A DNA stretch of 64,000 nt from Thaumasiovibrio occultus (GTDB taxonomy: Bacteria > Pseudomonadota > Gammaproteobacteria > Enterobacterales > Vibrionaceae). This document shows, piece after piece, positions 36,230 to 45,157 of this stretch. A program made the position numbers and the translations under genes. The DNA lies in contig AP023052.1 in the NCBI GenBank assembly GCA_019703815.1, positions 1,488,001 through 1,552,000 of the forward strand, given 5' to 3'. A model generated the notes under the pieces. That model searched no databases and was not told where the DNA came from. It saw only the letters and a list, made by a program, of their open reading frames with translations. The first letter of the stretch is position 1. Each line of letters begins with the position of its first letter.

Positions 36230-36642
36230 GGATACTCCTTCATGCTGATCAGGTCAAAATTGGCGCTGGCATTGGTTTTAGTTCGCGATTTTCAGCTTTT
36301 TTTGCCGATTTGAATGGGTTATTCACGCTGGCCGATAACCTTTCAATCTGGCCGACAGCTTATCAAGCTTGGGGTCACAACATCGGTTAACAGCTAAATG
36401 CGACCTACATTTTGAGTGTAGCGATTCAGTGCTTGTCTTTTCTTATAGTGCGCACTTGTCTTATCACTGCTGAGTTGTCTCGAAACTTAGAAGTCACGGA
36501 TTGACCCAAGCCTGCAATAACGCTGGGAGATAGTTCGCAACTCCATTTTGTCTGTCGTTCCATTCTTCATCACGCACTTGGGCTTATGTTATTTATATCA
36601 ATAGTGAAGAGTTGGCTGCGCGTGAGCAGCATGGGCAGATGT
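36230..36642. other. Intergenic region, no clear content
   Basis: About 410 bp between divergent genes. It contains imperfect direct repeats (CTGGCCGATAA and CTGGCCGACAG near 36328 and 36350; CTTGTCTT twice near 36433 and 36450). No promoter or operator could be named. The in-frame ATG at 36586 upstream of the next gene lies within this region. Confidence 0.35.
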
Positions 36643-37389
36643 ATGGACGAAGAGCAGACGATTGATGTGGCATTGCGCGGGCGCGTGGGTGAATTATCGG
36701 CGCAGGTGAATCAACGCATGGTACAAACGTGGCAACGGCTATTTCCCGCTAAGATATTGCTCGCTTGGGCGATGGCAGCGGTGATTGGTTTTGCGCTACT
36801 GACAACGAATTATGGCTTTGTCGGTTTTTTGTTGATCTTCCTCCCTTTCACACTTGGATTGCCGCTCGGCATGCTTTGGCTCACCACTGCGACCTTGGCA
36901 TTGATGCTATTCGCTACCAATGTTGAGGCGCGCTTCCTAGGCTTGGCAGGGTTTGTATTGCTGGTATTGCCACTCTCTGCTCAATTGGCGCTTCACGATA
37001 CCTATTTTTATGCCAGTTTGGGTGTCTCGGCAGTGGCGATGTCTTATGTGCTGTTTCACGGCGCTATCATTATTTGCGCTTGGGTGATCAGTAAGCGGTT
37101 TGAACATGCCCTTGAGAAGTCTCTTTCGCTGTTTTGCGCGGGTGCCATCGGGTTATTTATCGCTGTTATGGTTGAAGCGTTTTATCCATTTGCCAAAACC
37201 GTTATCGAACCAGAAGGCATAGATTGCTTTACGACGACGTCTTATTTCCAAAGAACGCAGCAGGTGACGGAGCGAGAGGAGTGTCTGGTTTCGTTCATTT
37301 ATCAAGACGAATCGCACAGCCTTTATTTAGACAATGATCTTGAGCCGATCACGGTTCGCCATGGATTTTTTGATCACTTTTATAACTAA
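36643..37389 (+). CDS. Unrecognised membrane protein, VRHG-family paralogue 1
   Basis: A 248-residue protein with about five membrane segments between residues 35 and 175 and a soluble C-terminal domain of about 70 residues. It shares its C-terminus with the genes at 37410 and 41678: FYPFAKTVIE, then a Cys, a second Cys 18 residues later (REECLVSF), then IYQDESHSLYLDND and VRHGFFDHF. The start at 36643 puts RLFPAK at the same depth as WLWPAK in paralogue 3. A start at 36586 is also possible. The two Cys residues could form a disulfide if the tail is periplasmic. I know of no function. Confidence 0.6.
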   Translation: MDEEQTIDVALRGRVGELSAQVNQRMVQTWQRLFPAKILLAWAMAAVIGFALLTTNYGFVGFLLIFLPFTLGLPLGMLWLTTATLALMLFATNVEARFLGLAGFVLLVLPLSAQLALHDTYFYASLGVSAVAMSYVLFHGAIIICAWVISKRFEHALEKSLSLFCAGAIGLFIAVMVEAFYPFAKTVIEPEGIDCFTTTSYFQRTQQVTEREECLVSFIYQDESHSLYLDNDLEPITVRHGFFDHFYN

Positions 37390-37409
37390 TCGGTTTATCA
37401 GAGGAAGAT

Positions 37410-37961
37410 ATGTCAGACACTTCGGTGCAATCCCGCCAACCTGCTAACAGGCTGTTCTTGCTGGCAACCTTGATTATGCTTTTGGGCGTGTTTCCCTTGC
37501 TCTATTTTGCGTTACGAGATACGGCAATACTTGCAAGGTTAAAGTCCAACGAGCAGTTTTTCGCGCTTTGTTTGCTGTTTATCGTGCTTCAAGCCGTGTG
37601 GCTTGGCGCAGGAAAAATTGCCAAGGCACGGTCGGTTGCAAATAAACGCTCGACAACAGGGTTGAAGCTATTGCTATCGGCGGTAATCCTGATTGGGGCA
37701 GTGCTGCTTGTTGAGCTGTTTTATCCGTACCCAACCACGGTGATTATGAATGTGGCGCATTATTGCGTGGATAGCAAAGCGCTTCATCATGACGCTCGTC
37801 AAACCCGAGCCAATCGGGAGCGAAATCAGACTCACTGCTTTGCGAAATTTGATTATCAAGACGAACAATACAAGTTATTTTTACGTGGCGAGGGTGAGGG
37901 TGTTGCAGTGCGCCATGGGTTATTAGACCATTTTGCGTTGGTTGAAAGCGCTGCTAAATAA
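37410..37961 (+). CDS. Unrecognised membrane protein, VRHG-family paralogue 2
   Basis: A 183-residue protein that starts 20 bp after paralogue 1, with GAGGAAG before its ATG, so the two are an operon. It has fewer membrane segments (about three: near 14-33, 48-66 and 87-105). The family C-terminus follows: ELFYPYPTTVIM, a Cys, 23 residues, a second Cys (THCFAKFDYQDEQYKLFL) and VAVRHGLLDHF. It looks like a shortened version of the family that has lost part of the membrane domain. Function unknown. Confidence 0.65.
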   Translation: MSDTSVQSRQPANRLFLLATLIMLLGVFPLLYFALRDTAILARLKSNEQFFALCLLFIVLQAVWLGAGKIAKARSVANKRSTTGLKLLLSAVILIGAVLLVELFYPYPTTVIMNVAHYCVDSKALHHDARQTRANRERNQTHCFAKFDYQDEQYKLFLRGEGEGVAVRHGLLDHFALVESAAK

Positions 37962-38047
37962 AGCGCTGCAAATAAAGCGCCGTAAATAAAGTACGGAGAA
38001 ATAGCGAACCAATATTCCCAGCTTGCTTCGAACAACGAGGCGAAAAC

Positions 38048-38077
38048 AAAAAGCCAAGAATGATTTCTTGGCTTTTT
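38048..38077. terminator. Bidirectional terminator
   Basis: AAAAAGCCAAGAA and TTCTTGGCTTTTT form a perfect 13-bp stem with a 4-nt loop, between convergent genes. Confidence 0.9.
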
Positions 38078-38108
38078 GTCTGTCGAACTAGTGCAGTGCA
38101 GCTGGACT

Positions 38109-39206
38109 TTAGTTCAGCACTTCGTAGCGGTAAACGATATTGCCGCTTCCAAGATCTTCATTTTTTCCAAGATTGCTGATCACTTGCACTTTGTAGTACT
38201 GGAACACGCTCGCGCCAGTTTCTTCTTTCAGCAGGTATGTTGTAAACGTAGGCCACATTTTGTGTCCACCGCCAACGCCATATTGCAGCGCACCGTAGTT
38301 ACCCGGAGTGGTCATTGGGCCCACAGCGGAATCTGCAAAGTACATGTAAACGCGTCCAGGTTCACGAGAAGGTGTAGGGTCGGTAACATTGTAGGCGTTT
38401 TGCGAATCTGACAGATAGCCCACAGCGCCTCTGCCAGAGCCAGAGATCCCGCCATTAACTTGAATGTTATAACTACGGCCTGCGGCTTCAATGCTAATAT
38501 CCCAAGCATCACTCGCTGTCACGATGGCGTTAGTATCTAAGTCATAGTAAATGCGAGTAGAGAAATCTAAATCGACAGACGTAATCTGTGGATTATATTG
38601 CCCGGCATTTTTATCCCACAATTCGGATTTAACCGTCACTACTTTGCCAGTGAGTGTCGCGACATTCAGTCGGCTGTAAGTGTCACCATCCGCATGACGG
38701 ATTAAAAAGCCATTGCCTAAAAGCGCGCCACGAACCGTGTGGGTCGCGAAATCGTAATCAACCCAATCCAGCATATCGATTTGAGTTTTTAGTGAATCGA
38801 CTTCAAAGTCGGTACAGCTATCTTTAGTCACGGCATTAAAGTTAGCGATGGTATTGGTTTGATTAAGTTTTTCGAATTCAGCTTGGACAGGTGCGCTCCC
38901 GTTGAAGAGCGCATCATATTGGTGGGCAATACAGCCACTCACGTTACCAGAACCAGAAAGACCGCCGTTAACTGAAAAGCCAACGCGCTTTTGGTATGAC
39001 ACATGCCATGCGTCGCTGTTTTCGATGGCTCCGGTATTGAGGCTCATTTTCGCTTGCGCCCCAGATGAAGCATCAATAAGTACTTCAGCAGCATTGGCAG
39101 AAAGTGTTGGGGTTTGCGTCCCTGAGTCGTCCGAGTCACTACCGCCACAACCAACAAGAATGGCACTGGTGAGTGCAAGCGAAGCTGCGAGTTTAAAGTG
39201 AGTCAT
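38109..39206 (-). CDS. HmuY-family heme-binding-type lipoprotein with two domains
   Basis: A 365-residue lipoprotein (LVGC lipobox, Cys20, then GGSDSDDSG). The HmuY-type core appears twice. In the N-terminal half, SDAWHVSYQKRVGFSVNGG is followed by LSGSGNVSG. In the C-terminal half, RIYYDLDTNAIV is followed by SDAWDISIEAAGRSYNIQVN and GGISGSGRGAVG. HmuY of Porphyromonas is a surface hemophore that hands heme to the receptor HmuR. Here a TonB-dependent receptor gene lies 23 bp upstream, so the same pairing is likely. Heme ligands cannot be assigned with confidence. Confidence 0.8.
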   Translation of the reverse strand: MTHFKLAASLALTSAILVGCGGSDSDDSGTQTPTLSANAAEVLIDASSGAQAKMSLNTGAIENSDAWHVSYQKRVGFSVNGGLSGSGNVSGCIAHQYDALFNGSAPVQAEFEKLNQTNTIANFNAVTKDSCTDFEVDSLKTQIDMLDWVDYDFATHTVRGALLGNGFLIRHADGDTYSRLNVATLTGKVVTVKSELWDKNAGQYNPQITSVDLDFSTRIYYDLDTNAIVTASDAWDISIEAAGRSYNIQVNGGISGSGRGAVGYLSDSQNAYNVTDPTPSREPGRVYMYFADSAVGPMTTPGNYGALQYGVGGGHKMWPTFTTYLLKEETGASVFQYYKVQVISNLGKNEDLGSGNIVYRYEVLN

Positions 39207-39229
39207 ATAAAGAAGTCCTTTTCTGTCAG

Positions 39230-41197
39230 TTAGTAGTCGTAGGTGAGGCCGAGGTAGACGTAACGTCCTTTTGATGGACGGTAATCATTACCGGCTTGGG
39301 CGTAGTCTTGTACCGTGTCGGTGAGGTTATCCACCCCGCCAAAAATCTTAATTTGATCGGTGAGCCAGGTATTCACTTTAAGATCAAAGACCGAGTGGCT
39401 CGGTGAGACGAGATCGTTATCGCTATTGGCGAAAGATTTCGACTCAAAACGGCCATAAAGCGATACATCAGTGTTAAGCGCATCAAGGTGGTAATTGACG
39501 TTGAACTTAAACTGGTGCTGCGGCAGTTTGACAATCGAATTACCGCTTTCTTTGTCTTCGGCATCTAAATAGCTATAGCCGGCAAATCCACTCCAGTTAC
39601 CCACTTTCGTCAGGTTGAGCTGCAGATCGGCACCTTGTGAGAAGGTCTCGGCTTGGTTTTGATAGCGGAAGATCATGATGCCTTGCTGAACACCTTCAAA
39701 GTCTGTGGTGATCAGGTTTTCTGTGTCGTTACGATAGAGATTGATATCGAACAGGAGACCATCAGCAAGCTTGGCATCAACGCCAAACTGGATGCTGGTG
39801 GAGGTTTCTGGATCAAGCTCGGGGTTACCTAGCACCATGTAGCCGTTGGCACTGTGATCGAAGATGTAATAACGCTCTTTCAGATCAGGCACACGATAAC
39901 CTGTACCGGCACCTGCGCGGATCTTCACATCGTATTCGTCAAGGCTTTCTGGGGTGTACATCAGGTTAATTTTGGGAGAGAAATGGCCACCAAAATCGGA
40001 ATCGTGTTGTACTCGGAAACTCGGCAGTACTTCTAGGCGATCGGTGAGGAAGATATCGTCTTGGATATAGAACTCGAGATTTTCCTGCGTGGGTTTGTCT
40101 GGGTTAATTTCGGAGACACCGCGGTTACGCTGAGTAAGGTATGAGCGATTTGCGACGAGCCCCGTGGTGATCAGGTGATTGTCACCCATGGGAATATCGA
40201 ATTGCATTTCCCCTTTGGTGAAACCCATTTCGGTTTCACGATGGTTTTCCGTTCGATTGTTACTGATGATGCTCTGGCGCGTCTCGTTCTCAAACACTTC
40301 CGAAATGACGTAAGTGGTTAGATAAATCTCATCAGTCAGCGGGCCAACGTAGTTAACATTGAGGTTCGCTCGGTTAGCCGTTTCCGCTTTGTTCTTGAGG
40401 ATATAATCGATGCTTTGCCCCGCGCTGGCGTAGTTTTGGTTGATATCTTCGTTGTAATAGGTCGGGGTAACGCGCAGGCGGCCACCATTCGCAAATTCAT
40501 AACCAAGGGTTAGGCTGTAGTTCGCTTTGCTACCGCGAGGGTTAGTAAAGCCAGGAACTTCGTCAGTCAGATCTGTGCCACCTAACTCGCGATGATCAGT
40601 GGCAAACTGGACATAGGCATCACCAAAACGTTTGTGGGTGACCAGTTGGAGATGTCCATCGTTGGGAATGCTATCTGCTACATCTTGTTCGCCGTAACTA
40701 CCACCATCGGCAGTGACTTTAAACCCAAATGGGGAAGTGGGGTTCTCCGTAATGATGTTAATAACGCCGCCCATCGCCTCACTGCCATAGAGCGCTGATA
40801 CCGCACCACGTACGATTTCAATTTGCTTGATGTTTAACACGCCAAGCTGACTTAGATCGACGCGCGATCCTGTCGAGGCAGAGACCGGCATACCATCAAC
40901 TAGGATCAATACCCGTTCGCCATCAAAGCCCTGCATCGAGACTTCGTCGCCGGTTTTGCCGTGGATAGGTCGCAGTGTTACGCCCGGAATATTCTCTAGT
41001 GCTTCGCTCAGATCACGCGCATGAGACTGCTCCAGATCTTGCGCCGTGATGACCTCAGTTCGTACCGGTGTGTCCATCAAACTGCGCTGAGTACGGGTGC
41101 CAGTGACGACCATAATGCCGTCGTCAGCGATGGCGGGGAGACCAAATTGAGCGCCAAGCGCTGCGGTAACGAGCAAATGCAGGGTATGTTTACGCAC
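39230..41197 (-). CDS. TonB-dependent outer-membrane receptor, HmuR-like
   Basis: A 655-residue receptor with a signal peptide (cleavage after LPAIA) and a probable TonB box (IMVVTGTR). The plug domain shows LSEALENIPGVTLRP, GFDGERVLILVDGMPV and SALYGSEAMGGVINIIT, and a 22-strand barrel ends in the aromatic LGLTYDY. Heme-receptor motifs are recognisable: YRVP at 434-437 in the FRAP position and NPEL at 458-461, with a His (IFDHSANGY) between them. With the HmuY-type gene downstream this points to heme or hemoprotein uptake. A Fur-box-like site lies upstream. BtuB- or FepA-like substrates cannot be ruled out. Confidence 0.85.
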   Translation of the reverse strand: MRKHTLHLLVTAALGAQFGLPAIADDGIMVVTGTRTQRSLMDTPVRTEVITAQDLEQSHARDLSEALENIPGVTLRPIHGKTGDEVSMQGFDGERVLILVDGMPVSASTGSRVDLSQLGVLNIKQIEIVRGAVSALYGSEAMGGVINIITENPTSPFGFKVTADGGSYGEQDVADSIPNDGHLQLVTHKRFGDAYVQFATDHRELGGTDLTDEVPGFTNPRGSKANYSLTLGYEFANGGRLRVTPTYYNEDINQNYASAGQSIDYILKNKAETANRANLNVNYVGPLTDEIYLTTYVISEVFENETRQSIISNNRTENHRETEMGFTKGEMQFDIPMGDNHLITTGLVANRSYLTQRNRGVSEINPDKPTQENLEFYIQDDIFLTDRLEVLPSFRVQHDSDFGGHFSPKINLMYTPESLDEYDVKIRAGAGTGYRVPDLKERYYIFDHSANGYMVLGNPELDPETSTSIQFGVDAKLADGLLFDINLYRNDTENLITTDFEGVQQGIMIFRYQNQAETFSQGADLQLNLTKVGNWSGFAGYSYLDAEDKESGNSIVKLPQHQFKFNVNYHLDALNTDVSLYGRFESKSFANSDNDLVSPSHSVFDLKVNTWLTDQIKIFGGVDNLTDTVQDYAQAGNDYRPSKGRYVYLGLTYDY

Positions 41198-41237
41198 CTT
41201 TTACCTACTTATATACATCCATGTAAATTTAGAATGC

Positions 41238-41256
41238 GAATGTTAATGATAATTGG
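41238..41256. promoter_or_regulatory. Fur-box-like site upstream of the HmuR-like receptor
   Basis: GAATGTTAATGATAATTGG fits the AT-rich Fur consensus GATAATGATAATCATTATC, best in its AATGATAAT core. It is about 40 bp upstream of the receptor start, as expected for iron repression. Confidence 0.6.
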
Positions 41257-41424
41257 TTTCACTTGCAAATGTGTGGCTAGATCATTTTGTAATAAATCAT
41301 TTTCGGCGTATGGCGAACTGAGAATAAGATTTCTTATGGTTAAAAGGTATATTTTGTGGCGTTTTTTATGGGTGATTTCGCTGTTGTTTTTGCCATACCG
41401 CTAACTGTGCGCGAGGCGGAAAAA

Positions 41425-41463
41425 GAAGAAAGAAGAAAGAAGAAAGAAGAAAGAAGAAAGAAA
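41425..41463. repeat. Heptanucleotide tandem repeat (AAGAAAG)
   Basis: G residues alternate at spacings of 3 and 4 from 41425 to 41460, giving about 5.5 perfect copies of a 7-bp unit. It lies between the divergent HmuR-like receptor gene and VRHG paralogue 3. The region around it holds no gene that I can support. Confidence 0.85.
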
Positions 41464-41677
41464 CATTGCCGCAGCTTAAGTGTTATTTACAAGCTTCTGG
41501 GGAGATATAACTGCGATACATCTCTAAGGGAAAGGCGTGTACGAATGAATTCCGCGCGTCCGGCTTTAGACACACTGATAAAGATAATAATATTGGCGCA
41601 AAATATGATTAAACGCGCTCATTATCCGGACACTGTGGCGTGTATTAAGTTGGAAAAGCAGTAATAGGTAAGTTGTG

Positions 41678-42442
41678 ATGGATCATCCCAAAAGTTCATT
41701 AAAAGGTGCGGTAGGGTTTTATACCTATGAATTCAATGTCTGGGTATACGCCATACTAAAATGGTTGTGGCCAGCGAAATGGCTGGTTGTATGGTTGGTC
41801 GGCTCACTGATGACTAAATTATTGCTCGCAGACTCCGGCCCGAGTGCGATTATTTTAGCGATTAACATGCCGCTTTTTATTGCGATGTCTTTGCTGGTTG
41901 TATGGCTCTGTGTTGGTGGTGTTTTAGAAATACTCTTTGCCAAAGAAGAGGGAAAAAAGCAAAAAGCGGCGGTGTTTTTTGTGATCGGGCTATGTCCATT
42001 ATTGGTTCTGTCGGTGGGGCGAGATACCTATTTTATCGCTGATCAATCTTCGCAGATCCGGCTACTCTCGTACGTCGCCATGATAGTTGGTGTGATGTTG
42101 GGTGTGCCGATACTATTTAGTCGCTTAAATTTGAAGATATCTTCGCGACAGCTGACCCGCTGCTTTCTATTCAGTGCCGCGTTCATGTTTGGTCTATTGA
42201 TGAGCGAGACGTATTTTCCGTATCCAGAAACGCGGATTTCAGAAGGGATAAAATCGCATTGTCACAATACCACGATCGAATCTCGTCGTGGCGGTATTGG
42301 TGGGCGAACAGAAACGTACGACATCGAAGAGTGCTTAACGGTGTTTCACTATAACGGTCAGGAAGAAATGCTTTACCTTCGTGGCTATGGTAATGATGTG
42401 GTGATCCGCCATGGTTTGTTTGATTATTACCGAAGAGGGTAA
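41678..42442 (+). CDS. Unrecognised membrane protein, VRHG-family paralogue 3
   Basis: A 254-residue protein with about five membrane segments (near 32-50, 60-85, 97-115, 125-145 and 160-178). The family C-terminus is SETYFPYPETRIS, a Cys, 23 residues, a second Cys in DIEECLTVFHYNG, then LYLRGYGNDV and VIRHGLFDYY. It is nearest in size to paralogue 1, with WLWPAK before the first helix. ATG 41678 follows AGGTAAG; GTG one codon earlier is possible. It is separated from its paralogues by the receptor and HmuY genes. Function unknown. Confidence 0.65.
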   Translation: MDHPKSSLKGAVGFYTYEFNVWVYAILKWLWPAKWLVVWLVGSLMTKLLLADSGPSAIILAINMPLFIAMSLLVVWLCVGGVLEILFAKEEGKKQKAAVFFVIGLCPLLVLSVGRDTYFIADQSSQIRLLSYVAMIVGVMLGVPILFSRLNLKISSRQLTRCFLFSAAFMFGLLMSETYFPYPETRISEGIKSHCHNTTIESRRGGIGGRTETYDIEECLTVFHYNGQEEMLYLRGYGNDVVIRHGLFDYYRRG

Positions 42443-42519
42443 ACTCGCGATGATGCGAGCGTAACGCATCGCTGGAAAGTGCATTTCGAAATATGTGAAT
42501 GAGCGATCAACGGATTAAG

Positions 42520-42550
42520 AAAAAGGGTTGGCAAAATGCCAACCCTTTTT
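42520..42550. terminator. Bidirectional terminator
   Basis: AAAAAGGGTTGGC and GCCAACCCTTTTT form a perfect 13-bp stem with a 5-nt loop, between paralogue 3 and the convergent reductase gene. Confidence 0.9.
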
Positions 42551-42581
42551 TCTGTCTAAGTTTAGTTTTTTAGATCAAAGC

Positions 42582-43229
42582 TCAGTAACTGCGCTCTACG
42601 CGTGGGTCAACACATTGGAAAATCTCACCAACGCTGTTGTCATCGTTAAGTAGCTGTGCCACCAAACGCGCGACTTCGCTACGGTGGATCACGCCGTGGA
42701 CTTCGATACCCTGTGTCAGCTCGCCGTTACCGGTGATCGGGCCGTTGATCAGGCCGCCTGGGCGGAGAATAGTAAAATCTAGGCCACTGCTGACTAACCA
42801 CGCTTCCGCTAGAGACTTTTCGCGTACTGCAAAGCCAAAGCCTTGGCGCGCACGCTCAGACAGGAATTGCCATGAATCGCCACAACCCAGTGATGTTACC
42901 AGTAAGAAGCGTTTGATCGCATTCGCTTCAAGCGCATCAATTAAATAACGGTGACCCGTGTAATCAACAGGTACGTCAGCGCCGAAGCTGCCCATGGTTG
43001 AGATAATCCATGCATCTTTTGGCAGTTGAGCAACAGTAGCTTCGACGCTGGCTTTGTCGGTCGCATCGCAAGCGAACACTTGTTGGCAGCAAGCCAGTGT
43101 TTCTTCTGATTTGCTTGGGTTACGAGAAATACCAATCACTTGGTAGCCGTTTTCGCTGAAATGTTGTGCCACAGCAAGACCTAGGCCGCTGCCAGCGCCC
43201 CATACTGCAACAGTTTGTTGATTACTCAT
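42582..43229 (-). CDS. NAD(P)-binding SDR-like reductase
   Basis: A 215-residue Rossmann-fold protein of the atypical short-chain dehydrogenase type (NmrA/BLVRB-like). The dinucleotide loop is VAVWGAGSGLGLAVAQHF with a following GISRNPSK, which suggests NADPH. Later motifs are FLLVTSLGCGDSW and SGLDFTILRPGGLINGP, as in flavin/biliverdin-IX-beta reductases and related proteins. There is no YxxxK pair. It ends 122 bp before hutD in the same direction, with AAGGAGCG before its ATG. A role in reducing a heme breakdown product is possible but is inference only. Confidence 0.75.
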   Translation of the reverse strand: MSNQQTVAVWGAGSGLGLAVAQHFSENGYQVIGISRNPSKSEETLACCQQVFACDATDKASVEATVAQLPKDAWIISTMGSFGADVPVDYTGHRYLIDALEANAIKRFLLVTSLGCGDSWQFLSERARQGFGFAVREKSLAEAWLVSSGLDFTILRPGGLINGPITGNGELTQGIEVHGVIHRSEVARLVAQLLNDDNSVGEIFQCVDPRVERSY

Positions 43230-43349
43230 ATTCGCTCCTTGGCAATTCCTTCGTTTGCGGCTTTTGTGTGGTGGGCTTTCAACGGCGGAGTTGCAAATCT
43301 TGTGATGAAAATCGCTAGCGCACAGTGCTTGGCGCTAGCAAAAAGGGAA

Positions 43350-44117
43350 TTAACTGACGATCACCGGATAGCCGTGAACAGGGTGAGGGATCACTGTAAC
43401 TTGCCACTGATAGACTTGTTCGATCAGCTCAGGCGTTAGCACGTCATCAGGTTTACCGTCTGCGACGATGTGACCTTGGTTTAGCATGATCACGCGGTCG
43501 CCATACTGCGCCGCTAAGTTGAGATCGTGAATAACCGCCACCACAGCAGCGCCGTTTTTCGCCATCTCTTTAGCCAGGCCCAGCGTTTTGTGTTGATGGC
43601 CAAGATCGAGCGCAGAGGTAGGTTCGTCGAGCAGCAGTGCTTGTTGCTCACCAGCTTGCGAGATCTGCGTCAGCACACGCGCAAGGTGTACACGTTGCTT
43701 TTCACCGCCAGAGAGCGAAGGAAACAGGCGATCTTCCAAGTGAGTGACATCGGTTTGCGCCATTTTCTGCGCGGCGATCTCTTCAATCTCTTTTTGTGAC
43801 GCGGCTAGGTTCAACCCGCCGAGTTCAACCACTTCTTTGGCGGTAAATGCAAAGGTCAGATTACTGTGTTGTGGCAACACGCCCAGATGTTTCGCCAGTT
43901 GCGCCGGTTTCCAATCTGCCAGTGCTTTACCAAAGTAAGCAACATCGCCTTTGGTTTTCCATTCGCGGCTGATCAGTTTGAGCAAGCTACTTTTACCTGT
44001 GCCGTTCGGCCCAAGCAAAATGGTAAATTCACCGGCTTTAATACTGGACGACACGTCATCCAGAATGCACTTAGTGCCCAGCGTCAGATTGAGGTTATCG
44101 AAGCTGATCGCACTCAT
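43350..44117 (-). CDS. hutD: Heme ABC transporter ATPase HutD
   Basis: A 255-residue ABC ATPase of the HmuV/FecE type. Walker A is GPNGTGKS at 36-43, the signature LSGGEKQR at 135-142, Walker B LLLDEP at 161-166 and the switch His in AVIHDLNLAAQYGDR. It powers heme import through HutC from the periplasm. Its start overlaps the hutC stop by 4 bp, so it is translationally coupled and is the last gene of the tonB1-exbB1-exbD1-hutBCD operon. Confidence 0.95.
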   Translation of the reverse strand: MSAISFDNLNLTLGTKCILDDVSSSIKAGEFTILLGPNGTGKSSLLKLISREWKTKGDVAYFGKALADWKPAQLAKHLGVLPQHSNLTFAFTAKEVVELGGLNLAASQKEIEEIAAQKMAQTDVTHLEDRLFPSLSGGEKQRVHLARVLTQISQAGEQQALLLDEPTSALDLGHQHKTLGLAKEMAKNGAAVVAVIHDLNLAAQYGDRVIMLNQGHIVADGKPDDVLTPELIEQVYQWQVTVIPHPVHGYPVIVS

Positions 44118-45157
44118 GCTAGTCGTCCTTTTTGTTGGATCAAAAGCCAGATAAAGAAAGGTGAACCCAATAGGGCTGTCACAATACCAACCGGCATATC
44201 CAGCGGTGCGACAATGGTTCGCGCGATCATATCGGCAACCAGCAGCAACAGTGCGCCAAGGATTGTGGCGAGCGGGATCAAACGGCGGTGATTTGGGCCG
44301 CAGATCATTCGTCCGACATGGGGAACGATCAGACCGATAAAGCCAATCATACCGGCCAGTGACACGGTCACACCGACACCTGCGGCGGTGAGCAAAATCA
44401 ACCGACGTTTCAGGGTTTGTACATCAATCCCCATGTGGTTGGCTTCGGCTTCACCTAACAGCAAGGCGTTGAGTTTGTCGGCATCGCGATAAAACAGCGC
44501 AAATAGAATGGTGAGCGCGATAAAGCCCAGAATGATGCCGTTCCAATCAGCACCAGCCAGCGAGCCCATGCTCCACAGCGACAGATCGCGTAGCGCTTGA
44601 TCGTCAGCAAAATAGTTCATTAGACCAAGACCGGCACCGGCAAGGGCACTGATCGCTACGCCAGCCAGTAGCATCATCGCTACAGAGGTGCCGTTAGCAC
44701 TGGTTCCGAGTTTGTAGACCAAGATCGTGGTCAGTGCCCCGCCAAGGAAAGCGAACATAGGCACAGTGCCGAACAGGAGCAAAATAGGGTAGCTAGCCGC
44801 GAGCGAGCCAAACAGAACAATGGCCATTGCCGCTCCAAGCGATGCACCGGCAGAGACACCAATAATGCCCGGATCGGCCAGCGGGTTACGAAACAGCCCT
44901 TGCATCACCGTACCGCACATCGCGAGCATACCGCCGACAGCGATACACAGTAGGGTGCGCGGTAAGCGAACCTGTTGGATCACCATCAGCACATGCTTAG
45001 GGAGATCAGTCTCACCGGGCAGCAGCGCGCGCAGGCTATCAAAGAACCCGATATCCATCGGGCCCAAGGTGATAGAGCTGACCACCGCAAGGTAGAGCGC
45101 AAACATTCCGCCTGCTAATACAGCACCTAACGACAAGCGGGAGGATTGATTACTCAT
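44114..45157 (-). CDS. hutC: Heme ABC transporter permease HutC
   Basis: A 347-residue FecCD-family permease with about nine to ten membrane segments. Family motifs seen are LPRTLLCIAVGGMLAMCGTV, FRNPLADPGIIGVSAGASLG and IGFIGLIVPHVGRMICGPNH, with a typical C-terminal MPVGIVTALLGSPFFIWLL. It would form the inner-membrane channel for heme together with HutD. Its ATG overlaps the TAA stop of hutB (TAATG). Confidence 0.95.
   Translation of the reverse strand: MSNQSSRLSLGAVLAGGMFALYLAVVSSITLGPMDIGFFDSLRALLPGETDLPKHVLMVIQQVRLPRTLLCIAVGGMLAMCGTVMQGLFRNPLADPGIIGVSAGASLGAAMAIVLFGSLAASYPILLLFGTVPMFAFLGGALTTILVYKLGTSANGTSVAMMLLAGVAISALAGAGLGLMNYFADDQALRDLSLWSMGSLAGADWNGIILGFIALTILFALFYRDADKLNALLLGEAEANHMGIDVQTLKRRLILLTAAGVGVTVSLAGMIGFIGLIVPHVGRMICGPNHRRLIPLATILGALLLLVADMIARTIVAPLDMPVGIVTALLGSPFFIWLLIQQKGRLA

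Noticed and set aside
41356-41664. Open plus-strand frame of 102 codons running through the heptanucleotide repeat
   Set aside because: The start is poor, the Lys/Glu/Arg-rich part merely translates the repeat, there is no family likeness, and it ends just before a better-supported gene.
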